A stretch of 64,000 nt of DNA from VXYL01 sp965200375 (GTDB lineage Bacteria; Pseudomonadota; Gammaproteobacteria; Pseudomonadales; Azotimanducaceae): contig OZ241353.1 in NCBI GenBank assembly GCA_965200375.1, positions 2,170,001-2,234,000 on the forward strand. The letters are read 5' to 3'. The translations under genes were made by a program, and so were the position numbers. Positions 10,533 through 19,321 of this stretch are shown in pieces; within the stretch, counting starts at the first letter, position 1; each line of letters begins with the position of its first letter. Below the pieces are notes generated by a model. The model was not told the DNA's origin. It was given only the letters and a program-made list of their open reading frames with translations, and did no database searches.

Positions 10533-11604
10533 CAAGGCGCGCAGCAGCTCCCGTCGGCGGACGGGCGGCCCGAGGCGCTGGCCGCTGCTTGCTTTGCTGG
10601 CGCTGGCGGCCGCAGCGCCGCCAGCCGCCGCCAAGACGCTGAAGGTGGCCACCGTGTCGCCGCCGGGTTCGGCGTGGATGAAGGTGCTCGACGAGGCTGT
10701 CGCCGAGGTGGCCACCGCGACCGACGGCCGCATCGTCATCAAAGTACGCGCCGGCGGGGTGCTCGGCGACGATCCCACGGTGCTGCGCAAGATGCGCGCC
10801 GGCCAGGTGCAGGGCGGCCTGCTCACGGCTGCCGTGTTCCACACCATCTACAAGGACATACAGGTCTACAACCTGCCGATGGCGTTTCGCAGCTTCGCCG
10901 AAGTGGACGCGGTGCGGCAGGCGCTGGACCCGCTGCTGCTCGACGGTCTGGCGAAGGCCGGCTTCGAGTGCTTCGGCATCGCCGAGGTCGGCATGGCCTA
11001 CGCGATGTCCAAGCAGAAGGTGCGCCGCGTGGCGGACGGCCGTCGGCTCAAGGTGTGGACGCCGCACGGCGACGTGGCCGCGGCCCGGGCCCTCGAAGCG
11101 TTCGGCATCACGCCCATACCGCTGGCCATTGCCGACGTCCTCGGCAGCCTCCAGACCGGCCTGATCGACACCGTGACGGTGCCGCCGGTGGCGGCGGTGC
11201 CGCTGCTGTGGCACACCCAGCTCAAGTACATCGTGGATCTGCCGCTGATGTACATCCACGGCCTGTTCGTGGTGTCCAAGCGGGCGTTGCGCGGCATCGA
11301 GGCCGCGGATCTGGCGGCCCTGCGCCGAATCCTGTCCGCCGCGGTGCGGCGCGCCGACGAACTCAACCGTGCGGACCACGCCAAGGCATGGGCGGCGCTC
11401 GGCAACCAGGGCATCGAGACGGTCACGCCGACGTCGGCCGAAGTGGCGGATTGGCGCACCTACGCGACCAAGGCGTCGGATCGCTGGGTGGAGTCCGGCG
11501 TCATCGGCAGGGAGATCTACGGTGCCATGCAGGCCCGGCTTGCGGCGCTGCGCCGGCCTCATCTCGGCGGTCCTACGCCGCCGCCCGCAGCCGACGACGG
11601 CTAG
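10519..11604 (+). CDS. dctP: TRAP transporter substrate-binding protein (DctP/TatP type)
   Basis: The periplasmic solute-binding subunit of a tripartite ATP-independent transporter. Residues 1 to about 38 form an Arg-rich twin-basic signal peptide (RRTGGPRRWPLLALLALAAA) with cleavage near AAA-K. The mature part has the DctP pattern: TVSPPGSAWMKVLDEAVAEV, GGVLGDDPTVLRKMRAGQV, the NLPMAFRSFAEVDAVRQAL hinge, GRRLKVWTP and GLIDTVTVPPVAAVPL. 361 residues is standard. The pairing with TatT suggests a TPAT-type system, whose ligands are thought to be hydrophobic. The actual ligand cannot be read from the sequence. Confidence 0.93.
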   Translation: MITSSKARSSSRRRTGGPRRWPLLALLALAAAAPPAAAKTLKVATVSPPGSAWMKVLDEAVAEVATATDGRIVIKVRAGGVLGDDPTVLRKMRAGQVQGGLLTAAVFHTIYKDIQVYNLPMAFRSFAEVDAVRQALDPLLLDGLAKAGFECFGIAEVGMAYAMSKQKVRRVADGRRLKVWTPHGDVAAARALEAFGITPIPLAIADVLGSLQTGLIDTVTVPPVAAVPLLWHTQLKYIVDLPLMYIHGLFVVSKRALRGIEAADLAALRRILSAAVRRADELNRADHAKAWAALGNQGIETVTPTSAEVADWRTYATKASDRWVESGVIGREIYGAMQARLAALRRPHLGGPTPPPAADDG

Positions 11605-11608
11605 CCCG

Positions 11609-12166
11609 GTGCCCTTCGGGCGCCGTCCCGGGGCGCAGTCTGCCTGGCGCCGCTGGCTTCGCGCCTGGGCGGCCTTCGAGACTGCGCTGCTGGTAGTCCT
11701 GCTGGCCGTGATGATCGGCGTCGCGGCGTTCCAGATCCTGGCCCGCAACCTGTTCGGCGGCGGCCTGCTCTGGGGATCCGATCTGGTGCAGGTGGCCATG
11801 CTGTGGGCCACGATGGTGGGGGCCACCGCGGCCGTGGGCGGCAACCGGCACATCAGCATCGACCTCGTGGCCCGCTTTGGCGGCCCGCGCCTGCAAGCGG
11901 CGGCCGGTCGGCTGGCGGCGCTGTTCTCCGCCCTGATCTGCGCCGCCCTGGGCTGGACCTCCATCGAGTTCGTCCGCTGGGACTTCCTCGATCAAGTGCC
12001 CGGCTTCGCCAGCGTTCCCGCCTGGGTGTGCGAGGCCGTCATTCCAGTGGCCGCCGGCACGATGGCGGTGCGCTATCTGGCGCAGGCGATCTTCCCTGCC
12101 TCGCCGGCGGCTCCACGCCGGCAGGCGCTTTCCGCCTCCGAGCGGACCGCCGCGGACGACGCCTGA
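11609..12166 (+). CDS. dctQ: TRAP transporter small permease (DctQ)
   Basis: The small membrane subunit, with four predicted spans and 185 residues. The conserved features are VVLLAVMIGVAAFQILARNLF, LLWGSDLVQVAMLWATMVGA and the strongly conserved GGNRHISIDL. The start is the GTG at 11609, 4 bases after the dctP stop. It lies between dctP and dctM as usual. Confidence 0.92.
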   Translation: MPFGRRPGAQSAWRRWLRAWAAFETALLVVLLAVMIGVAAFQILARNLFGGGLLWGSDLVQVAMLWATMVGATAAVGGNRHISIDLVARFGGPRLQAAAGRLAALFSALICAALGWTSIEFVRWDFLDQVPGFASVPAWVCEAVIPVAAGTMAVRYLAQAIFPASPAAPRRQALSASERTAADDA

Positions 12167-12176
12167 GGCACAGGGC

Positions 12177-13448
12177 GTGATCGTCGCCGGCATCGCCCTG
12201 GTCGTGCTGATGGCGGCCCTGGGTGCGCCGCTGTTCGTGGTGGTGCTGGCCGCGGCCATGCTGGGCCTGTGGGCGGAAGGCGTGGACTTGAGCGTCGTCG
12301 CCGTCGACGTCTACGCCCTGACGCAGAAGCCGCTGCTGGTGGCGCTGCCGTTCTTCACTTTCGCCGGCTACTTGATGTCCGAGGCGAAGACGTCCGAGCG
12401 GCTGATGGCCCTGACTAGGGCACTGGTGGGCTCGCTGCCGGCCGGCCTTGCCGTGGCGGGCCTCGTGGTGTGCGCCCTGTTCACGGCCCTGACGGGCGCT
12501 TCCGGCGTCACCATCGTGGCCTTGGGCGGCCTGCTGCTGCCGATGCTGGCCAGGAGCGGCTACGGGCGCAACTTCGGTCTCGGCCTCGTCACCTCCTCCG
12601 GCAGCCTGGGGCTCCTGGTGGTGCCGTCGGTGCCGCTGATTCTGTACGGCATCGTCGCCCAGCAGATGGACGTGGGCGTGCCGTTCACCATCGGCCAGCT
12701 GTTCGTCGGCGGCCTGGGGCCGACGCTGCTCATGGTGCTGCTGCTGTCGTTCTACGCCGTGTGGCGCCACGGCGACGTGCCGCGCACGCCGTTCAGCGGC
12801 CCAGCGCTGTGGCAGGCGCTGAAGGCGGCGCGCTGGGAACTGCCGCTGCCGTTCGTGGTGCTCGGCGGAATCTACTCCGGCTACTTCGCCATCTCCGAGG
12901 CCGCGGCGCTGACGGTGCTGTACGTGCTGGTCGCCGAGGTGGTGCTCTACCGGGAGATCCCGCTGCGCGCCCTGCCCGGCGTGGTGCGGCAGTCCATGGT
13001 CATGGTCGGCAGCATTCTGCTGATCCTGGGCGTGGCGCTGGCGTTCACCAGCTACCTGGTGGACGTGGAGGTGCCGCAGCGTCTCCTAGCCTTCCTGCAG
13101 ACCCACGTGCAGGACAAGGTGACGTTCCTGATCCTGCTCAACCTGCTGCTGCTGGCCCTCGGCGCCGTGCTCGACGTGTTCTCCGCCATCGTCATCATGG
13201 TGCCGCTGCTGCTGCCGGTGGCCGCGGGCTACGGCATCCATCCGATCCACTTCGGCGTCATCTTTCTGGCGAACCTGGAGATCGGCTACTTCACGCCGCC
13301 GATCGGCCTCAACCTGTTCATCTCGAGCTATCGCTTCAACCGCCCGATGCTGGACCTCTACGTCGCCTGCCTGCCGTTCATGCTGGTGATGCTGCTGGCG
13401 CTCCTGGCCATCACCTACGTGCCCTGGCTGTCGCTGTGGTTCCTGTGA
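12177..13448 (+). CDS. dctM: TRAP transporter large permease (DctM)
   Basis: The ion-coupled transport subunit of the TRAP system, 423 residues with about 12 hydrophobic spans. Typical segments are PLLVALPFFTFAGYLMSEA, GASGVTIVALGGLLLP, LVTSSGSLGLLVVPSVPLIL and the C-terminal PIGLNLFISSYRF. It starts with the GTG at 12177, 10 bases after dctQ. Its TGA stop overlaps the GTG of the following DUF523 gene, so that gene is translationally coupled to the transporter. Confidence 0.94.
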   Translation: MIVAGIALVVLMAALGAPLFVVVLAAAMLGLWAEGVDLSVVAVDVYALTQKPLLVALPFFTFAGYLMSEAKTSERLMALTRALVGSLPAGLAVAGLVVCALFTALTGASGVTIVALGGLLLPMLARSGYGRNFGLGLVTSSGSLGLLVVPSVPLILYGIVAQQMDVGVPFTIGQLFVGGLGPTLLMVLLLSFYAVWRHGDVPRTPFSGPALWQALKAARWELPLPFVVLGGIYSGYFAISEAAALTVLYVLVAEVVLYREIPLRALPGVVRQSMVMVGSILLILGVALAFTSYLVDVEVPQRLLAFLQTHVQDKVTFLILLNLLLLALGAVLDVFSAIVIMVPLLLPVAAGYGIHPIHFGVIFLANLEIGYFTPPIGLNLFISSYRFNRPMLDLYVACLPFMLVMLLALLAITYVPWLSLWFL

Positions 13449-14080
13449 GACCGCCGGGCGGCGGGTACCTCGGCACGCTGGCGGTGAGCGACTGCCTGTG
13501 CGGCAGCGCCGTGCGCTGGGACGGGGACCACAACGGCGACACCTGGCCGCGGCGCATCGTCGAGCAGTTGTTCGAGCTGGTGGGCATCTGCCCCGAAGTA
13601 GGCGCGGGCCTCGGTGTGCCGCGCCCGCCGATCCGCCTGGTCGGCTCGGCGCTGGCGCCCCGGGCGGTGGCGGTCCAGGACCCGAGCTGCGACCTGACGG
13701 CGCGTTTGCAGGGCTATGCGGACCGGGTGGCCGGCACGCTGGCCGACGTGGACGGCTGCGTCTTCGCCGACCGTTCGCCGAGCTGCGGCCTGGCCGGCGT
13801 CAAGGTGTTCGCGGCCGACGGCAGCTGCCGCCGGGCCGGCCGCGGCGTGTTCGCCGCCGCGGTACGCGCAGCCCACCCGACCTTGCCGGCGGTGGATGCG
13901 GAAACGCTGCGGGACCGGGCCACGCTGCTTGAATTCGCCTGCGCCGTGGTCGCTCGTCGAGCTGCGGTCCGCGGCACGCCGCCCCTCGGCGCCGCCGATG
14001 CCGAGCGCTGCCGCATAGCCCGGCTGCTCGACGCCGCGGCCCATGCCGCGGCCCATGCCGCGGCGAATCGCCTCGACTGA
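13445..14080 (+). CDS. DUF523 family protein
   Basis: A cysteine-containing cytosolic protein of 211 residues. The family motifs are VSDCLCGSAVRWDGDHN near the start, LVGSALAP, VQDPSCDLTARL and DRSPSCGLAGVKVF. The conserved cysteines suggest metal or cluster binding, but the biochemical role of DUF523 is not established. The start GTG at 13445 overlaps the dctM stop (GTGA). The C-terminus, LLDAAAHAAAHAAANRLD, contains a 12-bp in-frame duplication. Confidence 0.85.
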   Translation: MRPPGGGYLGTLAVSDCLCGSAVRWDGDHNGDTWPRRIVEQLFELVGICPEVGAGLGVPRPPIRLVGSALAPRAVAVQDPSCDLTARLQGYADRVAGTLADVDGCVFADRSPSCGLAGVKVFAADGSCRRAGRGVFAAAVRAAHPTLPAVDAETLRDRATLLEFACAVVARRAAVRGTPPLGAADAERCRIARLLDAAAHAAAHAAANRLD

Positions 14081-14334
14081 GCGGACCAACGGGTCCGCTT
14101 CGTGCCGGGCTGCGCGGCGTCGATTTCCTACGGCGTCCGGGGAGATCGGCCATAGCGTCGCTGCGACCGCAGGGCCGAGAGTGGCGGCTGGCCACAGAAG
14201 GCGCCGTCGATGTTCCGTCCGCAATGCGAGCCGTGCCTGGGCGAGGCGTCGTGTTACGGTCTGTTCCGCGGAATGGCGCTGCGGCCCGGAGGCCGGAGGC
14301 TGGCGGCGCCGCTGGGCGGCGAAGGAGCAAGGCC
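14081..14334. other. Intergenic region before the Uma2-family gene
   Basis: About 254 bases without a convincing gene. Open frames continue through from both sides because of the high GC content, but none shows protein-family features. A ribosome-binding site (GAAGGAG, 14321-14327) precedes the next ATG. No terminator was seen. Confidence 0.4.
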
Positions 14335-15219
14335 ATGGAAGAAGCACTCGCAGCGAATCCCACGGCGCGGGAAAAGGCCGGCGCGGAACTCGCCTTGGGC
14401 GGGGCCGGCGCGGCGCAAGCGGTCTCCAACGAGGACCTGCCGCGCTGGCTGCGGGAGGCGTTCGAGCGGCGGGGCATCGCGCCCGGGGACGGCCTGCCGC
14501 CGGCCCACCACCTGCTGACCGAGCGCGACCTCCCCTGCACCGAGGACGAGGACGAGCGGGTGTCCATCCACACCGTCCATCACGCGCTGATGATCGATCT
14601 GTGGATGCCCCTTGCGAAGCGCTACGAGGGCCGACCGGACGTGTTCGTGGCCGCGGACCTCTTGGTGTACTACGACGGCGCGGCGCCGAGCCGCAGCAGC
14701 GCCAGGCGGACGTCGCCGGACCTCCTGGTGGCCTTCGGCGTGCCGAAGCGCGAACGCGGTTCCTTCACCGTGTGGGAAGAAGGCAAGGCGCCGGACTTCG
14801 TGCTGGAGATCGTCTCGCCGGAGACCGGGCTCAAGGACCGCCACGACAAGCCGGGCCTGTACCAGCGCATGGGCGCGAGCGAGTACTTCCTGTTCGACCC
14901 GCGCACCCGTACCAAGCCGCGGCTCTTGGCATGGAGCTTGACGCGGAAGACCGCGACGCCGCTGCCGGTGGCGCCGGTGGCGGACGGCATGGTGGGCGCC
15001 AGCAGCGAGGTTCTGGGCTTGGATCTGTGCCACACGTCGCCGTGGCCGCTGGCGGACCACCACCTGCCGGAGGCGGGACGGCTGCGCTGGCGCGATCCCG
15101 GCAGTGGCCGGCTGCTCGAGACCCCCGGAGATCTGGCCCGCAGCGCCGCCGAGGCGGAGGCGCGGGCCGCCGAGGCGGAGGCGCGGCTCGCGGTCCTCGA
15201 GGCGCAACTCCGCGGCTAG
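14335..15219 (+). CDS. Uma2 family protein (PD-(D/E)XK nuclease-like, DUF820) with C-terminal coiled coil
   Basis: Uma2/DUF820 proteins share the restriction-endonuclease-like fold; most are uncharacterised and they are abundant in cyanobacteria and some proteobacteria. Motifs are TVHHALMIDLWMPLAKRYEG, VFVAADLLVYYDG, SPDLLVAFGVPKRERGSF, the core PDFVLEIVSPETGLKDRHDK and MGASEYFLFDP. These supply the D and E/K residues of the presumed active site. The C-terminal 35 residues are an Ala/Glu/Arg coiled coil containing the repeat AEAEARAAEAEARL. The start is chosen at the ATG at 14335, which has GAAGGAG 7 bases upstream. 294 residues. Confidence 0.87.
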   Translation: MEEALAANPTAREKAGAELALGGAGAAQAVSNEDLPRWLREAFERRGIAPGDGLPPAHHLLTERDLPCTEDEDERVSIHTVHHALMIDLWMPLAKRYEGRPDVFVAADLLVYYDGAAPSRSSARRTSPDLLVAFGVPKRERGSFTVWEEGKAPDFVLEIVSPETGLKDRHDKPGLYQRMGASEYFLFDPRTRTKPRLLAWSLTRKTATPLPVAPVADGMVGASSEVLGLDLCHTSPWPLADHHLPEAGRLRWRDPGSGRLLETPGDLARSAAEAEARAAEAEARLAVLEAQLRG

Positions 15220-15384
15220 CGGGCCAACCCGACTGCCCATGACGGATGAGCCGGCGGCGCGGCGCCGATCCGGACCGTCACTCGAATGCGGCTTTGGTGC
15301 AGCGGGCCAACCCGACTGCCCATGGCGGATGAGCCGGCGCACGGGTGCCGATCTGGACCGTCACTCGAATACGGCTTTGGTGCA
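15219..15384. repeat. 83-bp direct repeat, two tandem copies
   Basis: Units at 15219-15301 and 15302-15384 both run from GCGGGCCAACCCGACTGCCC to CGGCTTTGGTGCA and differ at roughly ten positions. They lie between the Uma2-family stop and gspE. The function is unknown; they could come from a short duplication or carry regulatory sites for the T2SS operon. A shared CGGACCGTCACTCGAAT-type segment occurs in each unit. Confidence 0.85.
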
Positions 15385-15418
15385 GTAGCGCCGTACTGCG
15401 GCGGTATCATGCCGCCCC

Positions 15419-17155
15419 ATGAAGTCCCTCGGCGAGCTGCTGCTGGATCGCGGCGCGGTGACTGCCGCGGACCTTGCCAAGGCCGAGCAGATCCGCGCTA
15501 CCGTCGGCGGCCGTCTGCCCGCGCTGCTGGTAGCCAACGGCGCCGTCTCGGAAGACGTGGTGCTCGAGGCACAGGCGGAACGTCTGGGCGCCGTGTACCT
15601 GCCGAGCGACGACGAACTGCCGGCGGACATAGACGTCTACCGCTTCATGGCGGCCTCCCCCATCAAGCTGGACTGGTTCCTGGACCACGCGACGCTGCTT
15701 TGGCGGGATCCGGGAGGGCGGGATCCAGGGGAGAAGAATCCGGGAGGGCGGGATCCGGCAGAAAACGAAGCGGCGCCAGCCGACGGCATCCTGTGCTGCC
15801 TGGCCCGGGATGTCGAGGACGCAGCCCTGCTCGAGACCCTGGGCTACTTCTACCCGGACGAAGCCGTGGCCTTCCACGTCGCCGCCAACCACCGCCTGGA
15901 CCGCCTGCTGGACTACGTGCGCAAGGAACGCGCCATCGAGGACCTGTTCGCCGGCGACGACGTCCGCCTGCTGCGGGAGATGGCGGAGCAGGCACCCATC
16001 GTCGAGCTGGTCAACAACCTGCTGGCGCAGGCGGTGGACCTCGGCGCGTCGGACATCCACGTCGAGCCGGCGGAAGAGCGCTTCGTGGTGCGGGTGCGCG
16101 TGGACGGCGTGCTGCACACCCGCCTCACGCAGCCGATAGACCGCTTCGCGGCGGTGGCTTCCCGCATCAAGCTGGTCAGCGGCATCGACATCGCCGAGCG
16201 CCGCCTGCCCCAGGACGGGCGAATCTCGCGCCGCATCGCCGGCAGGGACATGGACATCCGCGTCTCCACCGTGCCCTGCGCCTTCGGCGAATCCATCGTC
16301 CTGCGCCTCCTGGCCCAGGAACGCACCGACCTCGCCCTCGAGCGCCTCGGCATGGAGGCGGACCACCTGGCGCTGTTCCGCACCTGGCTGCGGACCAGCA
16401 ACGGCATCGTGCTGGTCACGGGCCCTACCGGCTCCGGCAAATCCACCACCCTCGCCGGCGCCTTGGAGGAGACGGACGACGGCATCAAGAAGATCATCAC
16501 GGTGGAAGACCCGGTGGAGTACCAGCTGCCGGCCATCACCCAGATCCAGGTGCATGCGGAGATCGGCTACACCTTCGCCCGCGCCCTGCGCCACATTCTG
16601 CGCCAGGACCCGGACGTCATCATGATCGGCGAGATTCGCGACTTGGAGACGGCCCAAATCGCCATCCGCGCCGCCCTCACCGGGCACATCGTGCTCTCCA
16701 CCGTCCATACCAACGACGCCATCGGCAGCTACACGCGCCTCATCGACATGGGCGTGGAACCGTTCATGGTGGCGGCCACCACCCGCGGCGTGCAGGCGCA
16801 GCGCCTGGTGCGACAGGCCTGCCGCCACTGCGCCCGGTCGGCGCCGCCGTCGGGGCGCGTCGAGGAACTGCTGGCGGAAGTGCCGACGGAGCTCGTCGGC
16901 GACGGCTGGATCGAAACCGCCGGCTGCGACGCCTGCCAGCACACCGGCTACCGCGGGCGCATGGGCATCTACGAGCTGGTGCCGATGTCGCCGGAACTGG
17001 AAGAGCAGATCGTCGCCGGCGCCAAGCTGAACGACTTGAAGCACCTCGCCCACGTCCGCCAGGGACATCGCACGCTGCTGCAGGACGGCCTGATCAAGGC
17101 ATCGCAGGGGCGCACCACCGTTGCCGAGGTGATGCGTCTGACGCTGGCCGGCTGA
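15419..17155 (+). CDS. gspE: Type II secretion system ATPase GspE
   Basis: The cytoplasmic hexameric ATPase that powers the pseudopilus. The N-terminal GspE-N domain (LGELLLDRGAVTAADLAKAE) is followed by ASDIHVEPAE, Walker A GPTGSGKST at residues 335-343, the Asp box, Walker B-region DPDVIMIGEIRDLETA, HIVLSTVHTNDA, and the zinc tetracysteine motif CRHC...CDAC. 578 residues. An unusual low-complexity insertion of about 20 residues (PGGRDPGEKNPGGRDP, residues about 97-115), made of short DNA repeats around 15701-15760, interrupts the N-terminal domain. It is the first gene of the eleven-gene operon. Confidence 0.96.
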   Translation: MKSLGELLLDRGAVTAADLAKAEQIRATVGGRLPALLVANGAVSEDVVLEAQAERLGAVYLPSDDELPADIDVYRFMAASPIKLDWFLDHATLLWRDPGGRDPGEKNPGGRDPAENEAAPADGILCCLARDVEDAALLETLGYFYPDEAVAFHVAANHRLDRLLDYVRKERAIEDLFAGDDVRLLREMAEQAPIVELVNNLLAQAVDLGASDIHVEPAEERFVVRVRVDGVLHTRLTQPIDRFAAVASRIKLVSGIDIAERRLPQDGRISRRIAGRDMDIRVSTVPCAFGESIVLRLLAQERTDLALERLGMEADHLALFRTWLRTSNGIVLVTGPTGSGKSTTLAGALEETDDGIKKIITVEDPVEYQLPAITQIQVHAEIGYTFARALRHILRQDPDVIMIGEIRDLETAQIAIRAALTGHIVLSTVHTNDAIGSYTRLIDMGVEPFMVAATTRGVQAQRLVRQACRHCARSAPPSGRVEELLAEVPTELVGDGWIETAGCDACQHTGYRGRMGIYELVPMSPELEEQIVAGAKLNDLKHLAHVRQGHRTLLQDGLIKASQGRTTVAEVMRLTLAG

Positions 17156-17182
17156 ACGCACGACGGGGCCACGGAGAGCGTC

Positions 17183-18379
17183 GTGGAGTACGAGTACGAG
17201 GCGGTCGACGCCCACGGCGAGCCCATCGTCGGCCAGATCGACGCCGACTCGCCAGCGGAAGTGGCCCGAGCCCTGGGCCGGGACGGCCACACCGCGGTGG
17301 CGGTGCGGGAACGCCGGCCGCCGCCGCTGCCGAAGCTGCGGCGACGCCTCAAGAGCGCCGAGGTGGTCGTGGCGCTGCAGGAGCTGTCGACGCTGCTCTC
17401 GGCCGGAGTGGCCCTGGGCGACGCCATCGCCGCCCAGGGCCGCGGCGGCCATCATCCGGCGCTGGCGGCGGCGTTCGCGGAGGTGGCGCGGCAGCTGCTG
17501 CGCGGCGAGAGCTTCCTGGCCGCCATGCGCGGCAGCGGCCTGCCGCTGCCGGAGTACGTCTACCAGCTGCTGGAGGCCGGGGAACTGAGCGGCCGGCTGC
17601 CCCAGGCGTTGGGCGAGGCGGTGGCGCAGCTGCAATACGACCAGCGCGTTGCCGCGGACATGCGCTCCGCCCTGGTCTACCCCGCGGTGCTGGTGGTCTC
17701 CGGCATTGCCGCGGTGCTGCTGATCTTCGTCTTCGTGGTGCCGAAGTTCGCGCACCTCCTCGCCGACCGCACCGGGGAGCTGCCGCTGGTCGCCAGCGTC
17801 GTGCTTGGCGCCGGCGCATGGTTCAACGACAACACCGTGCTGGCGCTCTTGGCCATCGTCGCGGCGGTGCTGGCCGGAGCCGGGCTGTGGCGCCAGGCCG
17901 GGCTGCGGGGGCGGCTGCTGAACGCCTTGGCGCGGGCGCCGGTGCTGGGAGCTTGGCTGGCCGAGACGGACACCGCCAAGTGGGCCTCCGTGATGGGCGC
18001 CATGCTGGCTGCGCGGGTGGAACTCATGGATGCGCTCGCTTTGGCCGGCCGCGGCGTTCGCGTCGCCCGCCGCCAGGCCATGCTGGCCCGCGCCGTCTCC
18101 GAGGTGCGCGGCGGCAGCGCCCTTTCGGCAGCGCTGGAGAAGCAGGGGGCGCTCACTGCGACCGGCTACAACCTCATTCGCGTCGGCGAGCAGTCCGGGG
18201 ACCTGGCGGCCATGATGCGGGCCCTGGCGGGCCTGTACGAGGACGCGAGCGCTCGGCGCATGAAGCGCGTTCTGGCGCTGGTGGAGCCGCTGGCCATCCT
18301 CTTGATTGGCGGCATGGTCGGCTTCATCATGGCGGGGATCATCCTGGCGATCACGAGTGCCAATGAGCTGGCGATCTGA
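17183..18379 (+). CDS. gspF: Type II secretion system inner membrane protein GspF
   Basis: The polytopic assembly-platform protein. The 398 residues contain two GspF repeats with conserved ELSTLLSAGVALGDAI and AKWASVMGAMLAARVELMDA. There are three membrane spans: about 165-190, 215-235 and the C-terminal ILLIGGMVGFIMAGIILAI. The start is the GTG at 17183 (EYEYEAVDAHGEPIVGQID), typical for this family. It follows gspE by 27 bases. Confidence 0.95.
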   Translation: MEYEYEAVDAHGEPIVGQIDADSPAEVARALGRDGHTAVAVRERRPPPLPKLRRRLKSAEVVVALQELSTLLSAGVALGDAIAAQGRGGHHPALAAAFAEVARQLLRGESFLAAMRGSGLPLPEYVYQLLEAGELSGRLPQALGEAVAQLQYDQRVAADMRSALVYPAVLVVSGIAAVLLIFVFVVPKFAHLLADRTGELPLVASVVLGAGAWFNDNTVLALLAIVAAVLAGAGLWRQAGLRGRLLNALARAPVLGAWLAETDTAKWASVMGAMLAARVELMDALALAGRGVRVARRQAMLARAVSEVRGGSALSAALEKQGALTATGYNLIRVGEQSGDLAAMMRALAGLYEDASARRMKRVLALVEPLAILLIGGMVGFIMAGIILAITSANELAI

Positions 18380-18386
18380 ACGCCGC

Positions 18387-18875
18387 ATGCAAGCTGTCCA
18401 AGCCGTCGTCCCGGCGGCAGGAACCGGCCAGCCGGGCCGCCGGCCGTGCGCTGGCGGTTGGAGCCTGCTGGAACTCCTGGTGGTGCTGGTGATCATCGGC
18501 CTGTTGACGGGCCTCGTGGTGCCGAACCTGATGACCTACCTCTCCAACAGCCAGGTGCGGGCGGCGGACACCCAGGTGAAGATGCTCAGGAGCGCCTTGC
18601 TGGCCTACCGCTTGGACGTGGGCGCCTTCCCGTCCACCCAGGACGGCCTCGCGGCCTTGATGCGCCCGCCGCCGGATGTCGCCGAGTACTGGCGCGGCCC
18701 CTATCTGGACGACGAAGTGCCCTTGGATCCCTGGCGTACGCCGTATCGCTACGTCTTTCCCGCGGACACGCTCCAGGGCTTCGCCCTCTACTCTCTCGGC
18801 GCGGACGCCGCCGAGGGCGGCGAGGACCAGAACGCGGACATCGGCCTGTTGCCGGATGCCAAGGCCCGGGGCTAG
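18387..18875 (+). CDS. gspG: Type II secretion major pseudopilin GspG
   Basis: The major pseudopilin. The prepilin peptidase site reads AGG|WSLLELLVVLVIIGLL, with the conserved Glu at +5 but Trp instead of the usual Phe at +1. The family core follows: NLMTYLSNSQVRAADTQVKM, YRLDVGAFPSTQDGLAAL, PYLDDEVPLDPWRTPYRYVF and YSLGADAAEGGEDQNADI, the calcium-binding C-terminal region. The ATG at 18387 gives a 30-residue leader before the cleavage site, longer than typical. 162 residues in total. Confidence 0.95.
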   Translation: MQAVQAVVPAAGTGQPGRRPCAGGWSLLELLVVLVIIGLLTGLVVPNLMTYLSNSQVRAADTQVKMLRSALLAYRLDVGAFPSTQDGLAALMRPPPDVAEYWRGPYLDDEVPLDPWRTPYRYVFPADTLQGFALYSLGADAAEGGEDQNADIGLLPDAKARG

Positions 18876-19317
18876 CCGCGCGGCCCGTCTACGCCGGCGC
18901 CGGATTGGCTTCAGCCTGCTCGAACTGCTGATCGTCCTCGCCGTGGTGGCCCTGCTGGCCGCCTTGGCGCTGCCGAACCTGCGCCAGCTCTACCAGAGCG
19001 CTGCCCGCGCCACGGAACGCGAACGCATCCTGGACCAGATCGCCGCGCTTGGCCGGGAGGCGCTGCTGCACCGCCGCAACTACGTCGTCTTCGGCGCCGG
19101 CGCCGAAGACGACGCGGACCCGACCTACGAGGCGCGCCGCTTGGACCTGCCCGCCGGCTGGACGTTGGAGCTGGACCGTCCCTTGCGCGTCCGCGCCACT
19201 GGCGTCTGCCTCGGCGCCCAGGCGACGCTGCGCCATGTCGACGCCGCCGAGCCGCCCACCCGCCTGGATTTGCAGCCGCCGTACTGCGCCGTGGGCGGCG
19301 ACCCGGCCTTGCCGTAG
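18856..19317 (+). CDS. gspH: Type II secretion minor pseudopilin GspH
   Basis: A minor pseudopilin with the prepilin motif RIG|FSLLELLIVLAVVALLAA (Glu at +5). The ATG at 18856 lies inside the end of gspG (20-base overlap) and gives a 153-residue protein with a strongly basic leader. The C-terminal body is short and contains a Cys pair (GVCLGAQ and PPYCAVGG). Assignment to GspH rests mainly on its position between gspG and gspI and on its size. Confidence 0.85.
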   Translation: MPRPGASRAARLRRRRIGFSLLELLIVLAVVALLAALALPNLRQLYQSAARATERERILDQIAALGREALLHRRNYVVFGAGAEDDADPTYEARRLDLPAGWTLELDRPLRVRATGVCLGAQATLRHVDAAEPPTRLDLQPPYCAVGGDPALP

Positions 19318-19321
19318 AGCC

